Assembly (NCBI RefSeq): GCF_910592395.1
Contig: NC_088321.1
Span: 7,252,001 to 7,316,000, forward strand
Reading direction: 5' to 3'
Origin: Lineus longissimus
Taxonomy: Eukaryota; Nemertea; Pilidiophora; Heteronemertea; Lineidae
Length of the DNA: 64,000 nucleotides
Under the pieces are notes generated by a model that was not told the DNA's origin, ran no database searches, and saw nothing but the letters and a program-made list of their open reading frames with translations. Shown here piece by piece: positions 9,537 to 20,675 of this stretch. Numbering within the stretch: the first letter of the stretch is position 1; each line of letters starts with the position of its first letter. Made by a program: the position numbers and the translations under genes.

Positions 9537-10374
9537 TGGTGTCATCAGAAGTCATGGCAGGATTATATGAACAGTTAAAGTTACATGAACAACTTTATTT
9601 CGGATGGAAAAGTAGTGATCTTTTCAATGGCCGATATTAATGGTCAGTGATCTGGATATGATAAGTAGCAAGAACGGCTTCCAACCTACAGATCTAAGAT
9701 TCTCGTAAAAGTGTGATGTGCAACGGTCGGGCAGCAGCATCTTTATAAACTCTATGATTGAAAACATGATACATGTACATTGTTTTATCGTGTCCAGAAC
9801 ATTACAAGTGTTCCAGAAGAGATTCCGGCTATTTCCGACTCACATTTTAGAATAACCGGTCAAACCATTTCAAACGAACCAATCAGCACGTAGCCTTGGA
9901 GGGTGGCGTATCACATATCGTAGTCATTAGTGCACAGTTAGAGAAGTCTATAGAGGATATACTTCAATAGCATTTCAAAAAGACATTTTACAGACACAAA
10001 CAGGAAATCTTGATACCGAGATCCGGCCGATGTTCAGGACCATCTAATCGACCAAATTGGCAAGGTCATAGTACACACTAGCGTCAGGCGGAAACTGACT
10101 GCGAAGGTTGTCCCGCAAAGGACCAGGAGTGTAAAAAATGCGGCAAGCTTGGTCACTGGGGCAAAGTTTGCCTTCACAACCGTGATCGTGAACACAGGCC
10201 CACTAATAACGCTACAGGACGAGGCAGAGGGAGAGGCAGAGGCCATGGTCATAGGAGCCAGACTCAACATCAAAACAAAGGACGCGGAGTACACGCCGAT
10301 TATCAACACGCTGGTTTTTTCCTCTGAATTCGAAGGATTATCGTTTAGCGCAGTAGCTCTAGTCTTTTGAAACA
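9535..10374 (+). pseudogene. gypsy-2 gag with a CCHC zinc knuckle
   Basis: An ATG at 9535 opens a short frame right at the LTR/PBS border, soon stopped. The recognisable part is near 10130-10176, where CKKCGKLGHWGKVC has the exact C-x2-C-x4-H-x4-C spacing of a nucleocapsid zinc knuckle. An RGRGRGRG basic stretch follows, a common RNA-binding companion. The frame stops at 10324-10326. The capsid part between 9640 and 10100 is too decayed to read. The role in an intact element would be packaging of the element RNA. Confidence 0.65.
9537..9554 (+). other. Primer binding site of gypsy-2
   Basis: TGGTGTCATCAGAAGTCA follows the LTR end directly. A TGG start at this place is the usual complement of a tRNA 3' CCA end. 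The matching tRNA cannot be named without a search. Confidence 0.5.
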
Positions 10375-10559
10375 AACACTCTCACGCAAATCAGCCCGCA
10401 AAAAAAAATCAGCATACGCCGCATTAACATTCAACCACATCCCGGAAAACATGTAAAACTTCGCGGAAAAGCCATCACCGGCGCGCAAGGAAACGTGATG
10501 CCGCTGAGGACATATGTATAAAACCTATTAACACTACGCCATCGAACATAAAACTAATT

Positions 10560-12170
10560 GCATACAATAGTACCGAAATTCCCCAGTATGGCACTATCAC
10601 AATGCCATGCCGATATCAAGGCACAGAAAAGACACAACCTTTTTAATAGCGGACACCAGTGGTCTCGTTATTTTCGAGATCGGTCTACCAACATGCGTCT
10701 CACACGGATTAGTTCAACTCAACTGTGAAGTAAAGTTAGTGCCCAGGACACAGCATATCCGAAAATTCACTCTTCGAAAGTACTCCGTGAACTATACCCC
10801 AACTGCTTCGTGGACCTGGGAAAAATCAGGTAAACACAAGATTACGTCAAAAAAGGACTGCTAGTCAGTCATTCACGCTACGTGAACCTCTTGCCGAATT
10901 AAAGCGTATGATTCAAATGGAAGTCATCAAGCCCATCAATGAAGCCACAGATTCGGGATCCAGTATCGCTTACAAGCCAGACGGATCGCTCAGGATATGT
11001 CTCGACCCCAAAAATTTAAACAAACATCTGATCGAAGCGACGCATGCATCAAACGTCGACCCTCGAAGAACTATACATATCATTTCGCCGGCGCGAAATT
11101 CTTCAGCAAACTCTACGCAAAATCAGGATATTGGTCAACTGAACTGGATGAGGAAAGCCAAGCGGCGTTAACAACGTTCAATAGCCCTTTGGGCGCCACT
11201 GTTTTCGCCGTCTGCCATTCGGTCTAAGCATCTCGCAGTACCTGTTCCAGCGTAGGATGGATGAGATCCTTGAGGGATTAGAAGGGGTAGTATCTATCGC
11301 TGATGACATTATCATATATGGGACGACTGAGGAGAAACACGAAAGTAACCTTCACAAGCTGATGCTACGTGCGCGTGAAAAAAGACTCATTTTCAATTAT
11401 GTAAAATCAACCCGAAATCACGCAGTTCTTCGGAAACTTATACGGCCGAGATGGTGTACGCCCTTGAAAGGTACAAGCAATTAACGAGCTAGCGACCCCA
11501 AGCAGTGTCAAGAAACTACAGTCTTTCCTTGGTATGGTAAAATACATAGCTCCATACATACCAAAACTCAATTAGTTAATCGCACCACTCATAATACTAT
11601 TGCAAAAGGACGTTGATTTCCAATGGAATCACGAACATCAATCCACATCATCAGATCTGCAAAACTGCAACCGGGGTCTCAGTTATTTTAACCCGGTATA
11701 CAGACAGTCATCCAGGTCGACGCACGCCTCTACGCGCCAGGAGCAGCGCTCATACAGAACAATAAGCCAATCGCGTACGCACCAACAAGTCTCACGGAGA
11801 CTGAGAAACGTTATGCCAACATAGAAAGAAAACTGTTAGCCTGCGTGGTTGGAACCGAAATATTCCACACCTACGTGTCCGGAAAATAATTCATGATTGT
11901 ATCAGATCACCGCCCGCTTGAAATGATCTGCTAAAAAAAATCAGACAGCTGCACCCGCACGATAACAAAGATGCTATTGCGCCTGCAGAGACAAGATTAC
12001 GACATAACATACGTACCAGGGTGCGAAATGATACTACCTGACAGCTTTTCCCGCCTTCCAAAAACGAAACCAGATCCAGATATAAATTTAAACGTGAAAG
12101 TCTGCCTGGTACAGTTTAGTGAATCTAAACTGATCACCCTCAAAAAGGAAACCGAAAAAGATGAAAAATG
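10560..12170 (+). pseudogene. gypsy-2 pol: protease end, reverse transcriptase, RNase H
   Basis: The pieces are collinear but in several frames. Protease C-terminal region: LIADTSGLVIFEIGLPTC at about 10640-10695. RT fingers: LKRMIQMEVIKPI near 10900-10935 and DGSLRICLDPKNLNKHLI near 10980-11035. The palm includes GAKFFSKLYAKSGYWSTELD (other frame) and motif C SIADDIIIYG at about 11293-11322. The thumb block LQSFLGMVKYIAPYIP lies in pieces near 11518-11570. RNase H shows VSDHRPLEMI near 11898-11930, and the tether start VPGCEMILPDSFSRLP lies at about 12012-12060. Multiple stops make it inactive. Confidence 0.8.
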
Positions 12171-13514
12171 AGTGCCGCTTTGACCACTAACCGTCCGTGG
12201 ATTCCCCGCCTGGCAAAAGGATATAGCGCCGAACCTTAAGACGCGACAGAGGATAGCCTAATCCTAAAGGGACCACAAATCGTAATCCCCGACGCACTTC
12301 GATCAGACTATCTCAAAGCAATCCATTAAAGCCACCAAGGCATCACCATAGGCCAACAACGAGCCCGAAGCGCCAAGTACTGGCCAGGAATACATCGTGA
12401 CATTGAGAACATTGCAAAATACTGCATTCCGTGTTAAACACATCAGGCGGCACAATCAAAGGAACCGCTTGATCCGATTATACCAAATGTCCCGAATATA
12501 CCAATGCACACGATTGGGACGGACTACGTACATTATGCTTACAAGGATTACCCAGTAATATCCGATTATTACTCCAAGTTCCCATTTGTCGAGGAAATGA
12601 AAGACACTCCAAGCAAAGCAACAATAATCGTGAATGAGAAAATGTTTGCAACGTTTGGTATCCCAAACACCATAATCTCAGACAACGGTGGACCCGTCAT
12701 TGGCGGACGTTACCAAACTCGGCATAAACCACGAGACCAGCTCCCAAACAATCCAAGTCGCATGGCTTCATTGAAAACAAGATAAAGTTCGCTGAGAAAA
12801 TGATTGAGAAAAATGCGAATTTGAAAACATCACTACTGGCGCACCACACAACGCTCTAAGGCCCGAAATTGCCTTCGGCAGCCGTGGTGATGTTCAAAAG
12901 GAAAATATCCAACAGTCTGCCAACTCATATCCGATCAAAAGAAACAGAGGCCGAAATCAAAAGTAGGCAGCAGTCACAAAACAAAAACCACAGCTTGGTA
13001 CAATCAGGACGGTAAGGAGCGACCAGAACTGTCCCTGCAACAGCCGATTTTCTATCCCGACGAGGCCAAGCGCACTTGGTCACCAGGTTGGTCATTGTTG
13101 GTATTGGCCCAAAACCTAGGTCATAATTATGCCATTACCTGCAGCATCAATGGTAGATTACGCCGGAACGGGAGCCGTTCAAGGCCAAGCCATGTAACCT
13201 TCGATCTTCCAGCAGACAACAACAGATTCGATGCATACGAACCAAATATGCACTCCCACAACAAGACAGAGCAGAGCAGGCCTAACGTACCTGAGTTGGG
13301 TGTGGTCGTACCTCAAACACCTGCCAGCCCAGAAAAGAATGTGCCAATTCCTGCAGCAGCAGGAAACAATGCGCAAGAACCAACAAAACCCGCCGATCGC
13401 AACGTGAAAGGCGACCTCCAAATTGGATGGACGATTTCCAAATTGGATAAACGATTATGTCAGGTGACGTGCTGGTCCCCTCTCCCTGTATTTTCTTTGC
13501 TTATGTTTAATTAG
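12171..13514 (+). pseudogene. gypsy-2 pol: integrase and C-terminal tail
   Basis: A zinc-binding start, HQGITIGQQRARSAKYWPGI, with a later C-x2-C spans about 12337-12435. It leads into the DDE core: TIGTDYVHYAYKDYPVISDY near 12509-12570, with the first Asp, and FGIPNTIISDNGGPVIGG near 12654-12705, with the second Asp. The third acidic residue is lost in a shifted stretch. The 13095-13514 frame is Pro/Asn-rich and looks like the C-terminal tail. Integrase inserts the DNA copy; this one is disrupted. Confidence 0.75.
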
Positions 13515-13824
13515 TCTTAGAGGCATATAAAAATTCAGAACTGTGTTGATGAACTCATGAACTCCAAGAACATCCTGGTAAAAGCTCAACTTGCCGCCAG
13601 AACACTGTGACAAATAAATGGACAGTTTACAGTCAAATCGCTCAGGTAACGTCACTTACAGTGAAGTCAGAAATTCAAAACGACGATCATTGAGATGATA
13701 ATATCATGTCACAACTAAACCTTTTTTTTAAATATGCATTGAGCATTGTAATTTTTGGTAAAAAATTTAAAAACAATGCACTGGTACAAATTTTCTTGTC
13801 TGCCGTCATTATAAAATCATTCTT

Positions 13825-13835
13825 AATGAAGGGGA
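13825..13835 (+). other. Polypurine tract of gypsy-2
   Basis: AATGAAGGGGA stands directly before the 3' LTR. Such tracts prime plus-strand DNA synthesis in LTR elements. Placement agrees with the LTR boundary found by comparison of the two LTRs. Confidence 0.6.
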
Positions 13836-13915
13836 TTTGGTATCATCAATCATACGCAGCGCCATCTGCTATAAGCACCATTAAACTGTAAAGCATCACT
13901 TGTATTAATTAGCCA

Positions 13916-14526
13916 TATTGCGACGATATTTGGAATTGGGTACCCAATCTAGTATTTTTATTCTGTGTTCTTCCATGGCTGTCAGTAAACCCAGACACCC
14001 AGGATCGTTAGCTGCTTGAGTTTCAACACCTTTCTTCTTAATTGATCTCTTCTATTATTTTATTATCTCTATCTGTTAAGATGTTTGATCCCTTTTGTAA
14101 GCTGCTGCCCTAAACCCTGTCTGGTAATCTTGTATTGATATAGCTGTGTGCTGATTGGTCGTTTCCTTAATTACCGAGTGCTAGTTGGTTCAGAGCCTGA
14201 TATTTGGGCTGGGCTATTTACCCATCAGGGGTGAGGGTAATTTAGATGTTTTGAGCAAGTCCTGGCAGATCCAGAAATCAACTCGTGAAAGGTCTGTTAT
14301 CCTCACTCTGTAGCTAAACAAGATACTCTCTTGAAAAGCGCCAGATTTTTTTGCCCTGTGATGTTTCGGTGTTGTTTGTAAATGAGAAGTTTTGGTGACG
14401 TGAGTGATAAATAATGTGAGTAGATATTTTAGTTGGTTTAGTCTTTGGGTTCGAGTTCAGAGTTGCGACGTTTACGGTGACTAACTATATAAGCCCCTTT
14501 ACCGCTACAATATAAAGGCTCAACTC
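13916..14526. other. Insertion of about 610 bp in the gypsy-2 3' LTR, origin unknown
   Basis: This stretch is absent from the 5' LTR. It begins near ATTGCGACGATATTTGG and ends near a run with gagttgcgacgtttacggtg, a weak similarity between its ends. No ORF of note. I cannot assign a class. Confidence 0.4.
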
Positions 14527-14556
14527 TCTCCCGAGGTCAGATTCAGCTAAAATGCA

Positions 14557-15384
14557 CAATTGGTGATTTCAAAGTCAGTTTTGCATTTAACAATGACCTT
14601 TAGTGTTAGAGTTATTGTTAGTCTATAGTCGTTAATCTTGGAGTCTGATTAAAAAATTATTACTATGTGTTTAATAGCTTACGCTAAAACTTGGTTTTAT
14701 CATATCCAAGTGAAACACTTACACTTATCCTTTCTAAAACACTGGATTTGAAATCTGGTTATGAGTTAGTTTCAACGCCTAGATTTAGTGTCATCCCACT
14801 TCAAAATAAATCGTAGTGTTAAATTAACACCCAGGAATGTGGTTTTAATCCCAGCTTGGTGTTACAGTCTCAGAGGAAGTAGTGCATTGTGTACTACCAC
14901 AAACACAAATGCCTTAGGCATTATCACCAACCACAATTCAAAGTTGGTGCTAGAATCAAGCAGCAAAGATGATATTTGTTCCTTTCCAAGAAGATGGAGC
15001 TGGCGTTTTGAATGATGATGGTAATCGACAGCGGAGGAGACCTACCCATGTATGACGGGCAGCGGCGTCAACCGAAGAAATTCTGCCCGATGCAACATCG
15101 AAAAAGGCAACAACCACAACGAACCCAAAATCTCTTAGCAAAACACTAGAAAAGCACATGTTTCTTATTATCAGTGTTTTTATCTTGGTTTTAGTTTTAT
15201 GTTAGTTTTACCAGAGATTACACCTGTCCTTAATTAGTTTAAAAACTATTTTGAAACGGAATTAAGACTAACACCTATTGTTACACTCACACTCAGCATG
15301 ATTTCATGGTTTAATCAATGGTTTTTGAGTGTAAGATGTGGTGTTTAAACCACATCTTAAAACTGACTTAGAAATCGCCCAATG
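14557..15384. mobile_element. 828-bp inverted-repeat DNA element in the gypsy-2 3' LTR
   Basis: The left end CAATTGGTGATTTCAAAGTC and the complement of the right end, CATTGGGCGATTTCTAAGTC, agree over about 26 bp with few mismatches and both continue into AGTTTT. Near the right end lies a perfect hairpin, TAAGATGTGGTGTTTAAACC, continued by its complement. No transposase and no clear target duplication. It is one of two insertions that split the LTR. Confidence 0.55.
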
Positions 15385-15489
15385 TCGTCAACTCTTAGTG
15401 TGTGTATTATTAAAGATCAATTATACAATAACCATCCTCCTCATTTCATATAAGATCGACAAAAGAATACAACAAACAACTCTACTCAA

Positions 15490-15612
15490 GCGAAATTGTG
15501 TTTTCTAAGAGGCAACGCAGACAACAAATGAACAAAGCGAAAAAAACAGACGACGGGGCGAGGGAAAAGAAAATAAGGACGAAAGCTATGGAAACCCCAA
15601 CAAAACACTCAG
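15490..15612 (+). other. Possible exon, lysine-rich, ending at a GTGAGT donor
   Basis: An open, very basic frame (NKAKKTDDGAREKK among its residues) ends at tcag followed by GTGAGTG near 15613. Nothing identifies the protein. A second basic piece at 16033-16158 (KPLEPAKRRKTNSSLGQTID) starts after an AG and ends in TGA. The two may belong to one gene, or either may be chance. Confidence 0.25.
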
Positions 15613-15713
15613 GTGAGTGAAACAAGTGTTACAGCTAAGTTGTAGCAAACGTCAGAAATGAAACTCGACAACAAAGTGAATATACAGGCATGACAAGCAG
15701 CAAAACTAATTAA

Positions 15714-15920
15714 AGTCAAAATCTTCCTCTACTCGCTGAAGCACGAGCTGTGGATGGCCAACAATACTAAAAAGTGAAAGGATAGTATGTAATGTTTGTG
15801 TAGGCATGTACTTTTTTTCTTATTTTGCACTACATGTATACTTGGAGTCAAAATCGTCCTTTTCGCTGATGCATTAAAGCTGGCCATTGCCACATACTAA
15901 AGTGAAAGGATAGTCCGTGT
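15714..15920 (+). repeat. Direct duplication of about 75 bp
   Basis: 15714-15790 and 15847-15920 share gtcaaaatc, ttcgctga, tggcca and ctaaaaagtgaaaggatag words in the same order. This looks like an old local duplication. Confidence 0.5.
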
Positions 15921-16464
15921 ATACAACTACATGTAATTACTTTCATTTTGCAGACAGGTGATGCACTCTGGAAAGGGTTATCTCTATTGCATGAAGTGAT
16001 TCATACATGTAGCAATCCTCCAATTCTTTGCATGAGAAAGTGATGTCGACGAGGAGCCTAAACCACTGGAGCCAGCAAAACGCCGAAAGACAAACAGTAG
16101 TCTTGGGCAGACTATTGATTTCATGCAGAAAACCGAGACGAATAAAGACTATAGTAAATGAATTTACTTCAGTTTTGTACAGAAAGGCCTAATGTAAATG
16201 TACATGGGGTTTTCAGTAAAAGCAATTGCTAGTCTTTATTCATATCACCCCATGACTTTGGGAGAGAGATCTGCAGTTGAATAAAAAGCAGTTTGAACTC
16301 GACGAAATGAATTCAAGTAAAAACGGGAGGAGTGGCTTTGACGAATGGAACCTAAAAGGGAGGAAAACAACTTTTGATTCTCTATGTTGAAAAAAGTTCG
16401 TAATGGACAAGTAGGCTGATTTGCCCCCCCCCCCTGCGGTCAAGTCTTTTCAAAGTAGACCAGG

Positions 16465-16840
16465 TCATCGCTTTAAGGGCTTGTTCAAGCAAGAAATTAC
16501 ACTGATCTCCCATTGATGACCAATGCACATTTTCTTGCTGGAAACTGCAACATCTGCAGACAACTCCTCGACATCGTTTGGAATCAAAAGTAGGCAGCAG
16601 TCTGTTTCGTCACCCTCTATTGAAAATCTACTGAAACGATGTTGTTTCCGGCATGGTGGCCCGGTTTTCTCACAGAGTGGATAAGTGTCTGGATGAGGAT
16701 GTTGCCCAAACCTGTGGTCGATTACATCTTTGAATGTAGAATGACTGAATTCGCAATCGGTGCATACGAACGTGTTACGTGGATGGAATGACCGAAATAC
16801 AAAATAAAGGAAAATATAGTTGTCAATGATTTAGTTTTGT
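16465..16840 (-). other. Minus-strand open frame with a C2H2-like zinc-finger pattern
   Basis: The frame stays open for about 125 codons down to a TGA at 16465-16467. It contains FVCTDCEFSHSTFKDVIDHR followed by FGQHP, which fits the C-x2-C...H-x4-H spacing of a C2H2 finger, and a later C/H-rich part (PLCEKTGPPCRKQH). There is no ATG at its 5' side and no clear acceptor, so it would be a 3' exon or a remnant. The family is not recognised. Base composition matches its surroundings. Confidence 0.35.
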
Positions 16841-17399
16841 AAATAATTCCGTATGTGGAGCGTCGGGGGAAAGATATTTAGCCAAACAGATTTGCAAATT
16901 TTGCAGGCTGTGGCGTCAAAAACACCATCGTGCAATAATTATTCTATCACTACAAGTGTAACCATAGCGGACAGTCATGACAGTGCACACAGGTTACCAT
17001 CGTGGACAGTCTGCCTGTGGCTGACGATTTGAACTTTATGATATTAGTTTTTAATTCAGTTTGAAATTTCGATATTTGATTAATTGGTATCAAGTCTGTG
17101 TTTTGTAAATGAACAGTAAAGCATTTACTTCCGGGATCCTTGAGAATAAGATTTTCCGGGCAATACGCTTGGGTTAAATACATTGTAAATAGAGCCTAAT
17201 TGGATCGGTCAGATCAAGGAAGTTTGTGTTGGATTGAGGAATTCAAGTTCCTGTGGTTCGTGGGTGGAGAGAAATTGTATATTGCCATAGTAATGAAAGA
17301 CATATTCTATCAATTGTGTTGCTAGGCTTGGCGACACATCGTAAAGAATGCTTTGGACTTTCCTTCTGCTGCCTCTTGTGTAGGCGGATAACTTCCGTT

Positions 17400-17675
17400 C
17401 TAAGTAATAAGTAATTTGCTGTAATCTTTACCGATGAGCAATTGTACGATTGTAACCCCTTGGTGGTCCTGAACGGAAGAGGACCTGATCTCTCCGAATC
17501 TCGCCCACTCACGCCCACGCTTCGCATCAAATAGGAATCTCGATTTGAAGTATTCAGTGTAAAGGTAGATTCTGAAGTGTAAGGATCTCACTTCTTCATT
17601 CAAGTGTCGGACACCGGAATAGAGCTCGGAACAGCAGAAAATTTCATCCGTCTTCATGTTAACAGGATGCAACAC
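17400..17675 (-). other. Hypothetical minus-strand ORF, 91 codons
   Basis: It opens at an alternative start or runs in from upstream, and includes an internal ATG. The sequence is mixed and protein-like (EVRSLHFRIYLYTEYFKSRF, then RGREWARFGEIRSS). No family recognised, no clear splice signals. It may be an exon of the same minus-strand gene as the zinc-finger-like frame at 16465-16840, but nothing links them. Confidence 0.2.
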
Positions 17676-18132
17676 AGCCTTTGACTAAACAAAGGTCCCA
17701 AGCATGGTTTTTGCCGTTAGAAAAAAGTCTACATCACAGGTAACTAGACATAATTCCGTAGGGCTTTTGAATGTTAGAGTAACAAGGCCCTAATAAAGCA
17801 CTTTGAAAAAGTTGTGCTTGGAAAAAACACACGTCAGATAAGAACGATGAATTAAAGAGATGGATGGAACATGGTGAAATGAAATACATTCCGTTGGGAC
17901 AATAGTAGGCAAGATCTTTCCAGTTGTAAAACTCGACTTGATGTTTAGATATACAATATGATAATCACAAGATTTTTGTGAGCGCAGATAGATGGTAGTG
18001 GGAGAAGAACAACTGACTCCTCAGCTTTAACAGCGTTCGAGATCGATCAAGTGTCTTTTCCCTGGAAAGAAATTCTAAACAGACGTTAACGACTCCCTTC
18101 TGTGGTATAACGTCGTTCAACTATTAGAAAAG

Positions 18133-18404
18133 ATGACTGCCCTCGGGACGAAATCACTGCTGTACATAAGCTTCCCGAAAGAAAGTACCACCGCTCAAGA
18201 GTTAGCTATTATGGAACGATGTCATCAAAGAGGCGAATGGCTTGTACGGCACAGAATCACCATGCTGGTCAATATGCCTACAAAATACTATAGCGCTGGC
18301 AGGCCGCAATCTTTGGTTTATCGCGAAAGTTTTGTTCTTGTGCCTCAGTCTCATCTCAAACTAACTTTGGTAGAGGACTTCTGCGATAAACAAAAGTGCG
18401 AACT
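18133..18404 (+). other. Candidate host exon 1 ending at a GTAAGT donor
   Basis: An ATG at 18133 opens a frame that reads MTALGTKSLLYISFPKEST and later QRGEWLVRHRITMLV. It runs to the consensus donor ct|GTAAGTTTC at 18405. The frame is also open for about 14 codons before the ATG. Further exon-like frames follow on the same strand at 18520-18641 and 18887-19027. The frame does not join the next exon in the best phase, so either the model or the copy is imperfect. Family not recognised. Confidence 0.35.
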
Positions 18405-18519
18405 GTAAGTTTCGTAATTGGTATGACGCTGAGGAGGAGCCATCCCGTTCCCGTCGCCGAACGAAAGACGAAGTTATATTCATTTGTTGAACACGGTTGC
18501 TATATAAAATACACGCTTA

Positions 18520-18641
18520 GTGTCACCTGGATGCTGAAAACCTCTTTTACGACCCACGAGGACAATGCGTAGCACCAAGGGATATCCTTATTGCCATAAG
18601 CAACCAGACGCAGATCCACACGAGATTAAGGCCAGACAGGT
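18520..18641 (+). other. Candidate host exon 2
   Basis: It begins after an acceptor (cacgcttag) near 18520 and ends at acag|GTAATG near 18641. The longest open frame has HLDAENLFYDPRGQCVAPRD and then ILIAISNQTQIHTRL. It joins the following exon at 18887 in matching phase. Read from exon 1 in its own phase it would hit a TAG, so a shift or another splice choice is needed. Confidence 0.3.
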
Positions 18642-18886
18642 AATGCCAGATTTTTAAAGTCCAAATTTAACCATAATTATTGGATGCATAATCAATATAG
18701 AAAGGAAGAAAAAAAAGAAGCATTTCACGTACTTTGCCAGCTTTCCACCACAGTACTGCTCTCATATCTATAGTTCCATATAGTAAACAATATTAGAAAG
18801 GATGTTGTTTAAGATTGTTTCAGTCAAGAAGATTTCAATTAAGATTTATAAGGCAAGTTGATATTCATTTAGTTCCAATGTTCCAG

Positions 18887-19027
18887 GTCGTTCTATATTT
18901 GCACGACGAAGAAAAGACTTGAGCACGAAGTGATGGAGGCAGGTCATGTCGACACGACTAGGAACAGTCAAGTAAACTGCACGAATATCTTGCATGGTCC
19001 ACTTCAGACAAGAACAATGATATCCGA
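18887..19027 (+). other. Candidate host exon 3
   Basis: It starts after ttccag and ends at cgag|GTATGATC. It is open in the frame inherited from the 18520-18641 piece (FYICTTKKRLEHEVMEAGHV). A following acceptor (atgtacag, ends about 19190) would add only four codons before a stop in this phase; in another phase the frame runs to 19367. Function unknown. Confidence 0.3.
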
Positions 19028-19372
19028 GGTATGATCAGGCAACATGTGAATTTTTCGCATTTATTCTCCAAGTAAATGCCTAAAACAGTTAACAGGTTTT
19101 TTCAAGTGATGTCCATGCAGTTTTTTTGTTGATCGGGGTAACATGTTTACATAGCAAAGACGGATTATTTTTTTGAAATTGCTATTTGTTTTATGTACAG
19201 AAATCACATCTTTGATTGAAAGGAATGAGGTCAAGGCCAACAGAAAAGAAGGGAAGGCTTCTCGATCTATACCTAATGCTGCAGCCAGAGAAACACAGCC
19301 TTTACTTAAAATCCGTTATCGCAGCAATAAATCTCAAATACCAGCGCACAAACGTCTCGGGATCTAATATCC

Positions 19373-20470
19373 ATGTAATCCAAGGACAATGATATGCAAT
19401 AACAGCCTTATCCTAATTCATTGCGCCTCCGCCAATCCCTGACGCAAGGCTGGATTGTAGCTGTTATATACACGTCGGACAAATACTTATGTATTGTCAT
19501 ATCGCTTCGTTTATTCGTTATCTTTCGTTTATTTACGTTACAGACGATTTGATGCAACTTTCACAAAACATAAAACATTTTGCGATCGTGCATAAATTCG
19601 TTGGTCCCGATTCGCACGGGTCGTGGTGACGAAAACGACCAAAGACAGGATGTGACATTCACTATCACAACAGTAGCTACGTTTTCAATACGTTGACCGG
19701 ATCGATCGACCACCAAAATATCTCGAAATCGCGCAGGGAGGCTTGTGGTTTTCCCAGACTGATGCAATAAATGATTACATTAACACTACCATCCCCTGTC
19801 AACCAACGTATTTGCAAAATTGTCGCTTTTTGAAAAGTAACGAAGAATGCATTATCATTGATCATGCAGAACTTTATGGATGGTTGCCGAAATATCAAAT
19901 TCCTTGAAGTGCTGTTTGCCGCAATTGTGTGAAACGTATCTTTACTGTAAACACTCTATATAACCCTTGAATTTTGGCAAATGGGCAACGGCTCTCTACG
20001 AGGTATTTGCCAGAAAATTTGGTAGGTTTCATACAAAAGATCAAGGCAGAATATCCAAATCATGTTTTATTAAAGACGTAAATGGGTACAGAATCAACAT
20101 ACTGGGAACATACCCTCTTGTGGTAGTTCATCAGGCTGCTTCTCATTTAAATGTCTTCTGACAACCTTTACACGAGTAAAAATGGTCCTGATGAAGGCCA
20201 TGCTCATATATTGGTTACTCAGGTTACGTTAAGAGATGAGCTTGTTTCAGCAGACATTGCACACATACTCTTTGCTCCTGTTGGCATCGGGTGTCCTACA
20301 AAAGAAGAAACAGACAGTGATCAAGCAATTGATATTTAGCAAGTAGTTTTAGGCTGACTTAGAGGAGTTGCGGTCATATGAATTTAATACGTCTGAATGA
20401 TGAGAATCTAATTCCTGATATGTCTTCCTTTAGAGCAGCATTTTTATATCAATATGAAATAAAATAACTC
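19373..20470. other. No gene recognised
   Basis: Short open frames at 19967-20161 and 20151-20339 (plus) have no recognisable domain or splice context. Nothing else supports function in this stretch. Confidence 0.4.
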
Positions 20471-20473
20471 ACC

Positions 20474-20640
20474 TGCTGTGTCGTAGTTTATGGGAATCCA
20501 TGTTTGTCTTCTTGGTAAACGATCTGTCACAGACCGGATACTTGTGGCGCTGGTTATAGATGTGACCATCAACATAATCTTCATTATTTGGGTTTCTTCG
20601 CCCTGATCCTCTGTGGTATTTTGTGACATATTCTCGATCT
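20474..20640 (-). pseudogene. Minus-strand exon with a C2H2 zinc-finger remnant
   Basis: In one minus-strand frame the text reads KYPVCDRSFTKKTNMDSHKL followed by RHS, a C2H2 finger in which the first Cys position holds Tyr (TAT, one change from TGT). The frame ends at cacagcag|GTGAGTTA, a strong donor near 20473. Another frame carries an ATG ORF over the same exon. The 228-bp Mutator-like element starts at 20676, about 35 bp upstream of the exon. The missing Cys suggests decay or an atypical finger. Confidence 0.4.
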
Positions 20641-20675
20641 TCGTGCCATGGTGCTGCGATGATGTGGTGATGAAG

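Larger units (their letters stand above)
13836..15474 (+). repeat. 3' LTR of gypsy-2, split into three pieces
   Basis: Piece 1 (13836-13915) matches the 5' LTR start (catacgcagcgccatctgct). A short piece near 14527-14556 (gaggtcagattcagctaa) matches its middle. Piece 3 (15385-15474) matches its end (ataagatcgac...gaatacaaca). Between them lie about 610 bp and about 830 bp of foreign DNA. The element ends in AACAA, the target duplication. LTR divergence is moderate by eye, so the insertion is old. Confidence 0.7.

Noticed and set aside
10034-10375. Open frames on both strands over the gypsy-2 gag
   Set aside because: They are shadows of the zinc-knuckle frame, which carries the only recognisable motif.
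12955-16600. A 21-base word (aatcaaaagtaggcagcagtc) shared by gypsy-2 (about 12956) and the zinc-finger-like frame (about 16582)
   Set aside because: Longer than chance would predict, but the flanks do not match at all and no mechanism is suggested; kept only as a curiosity.
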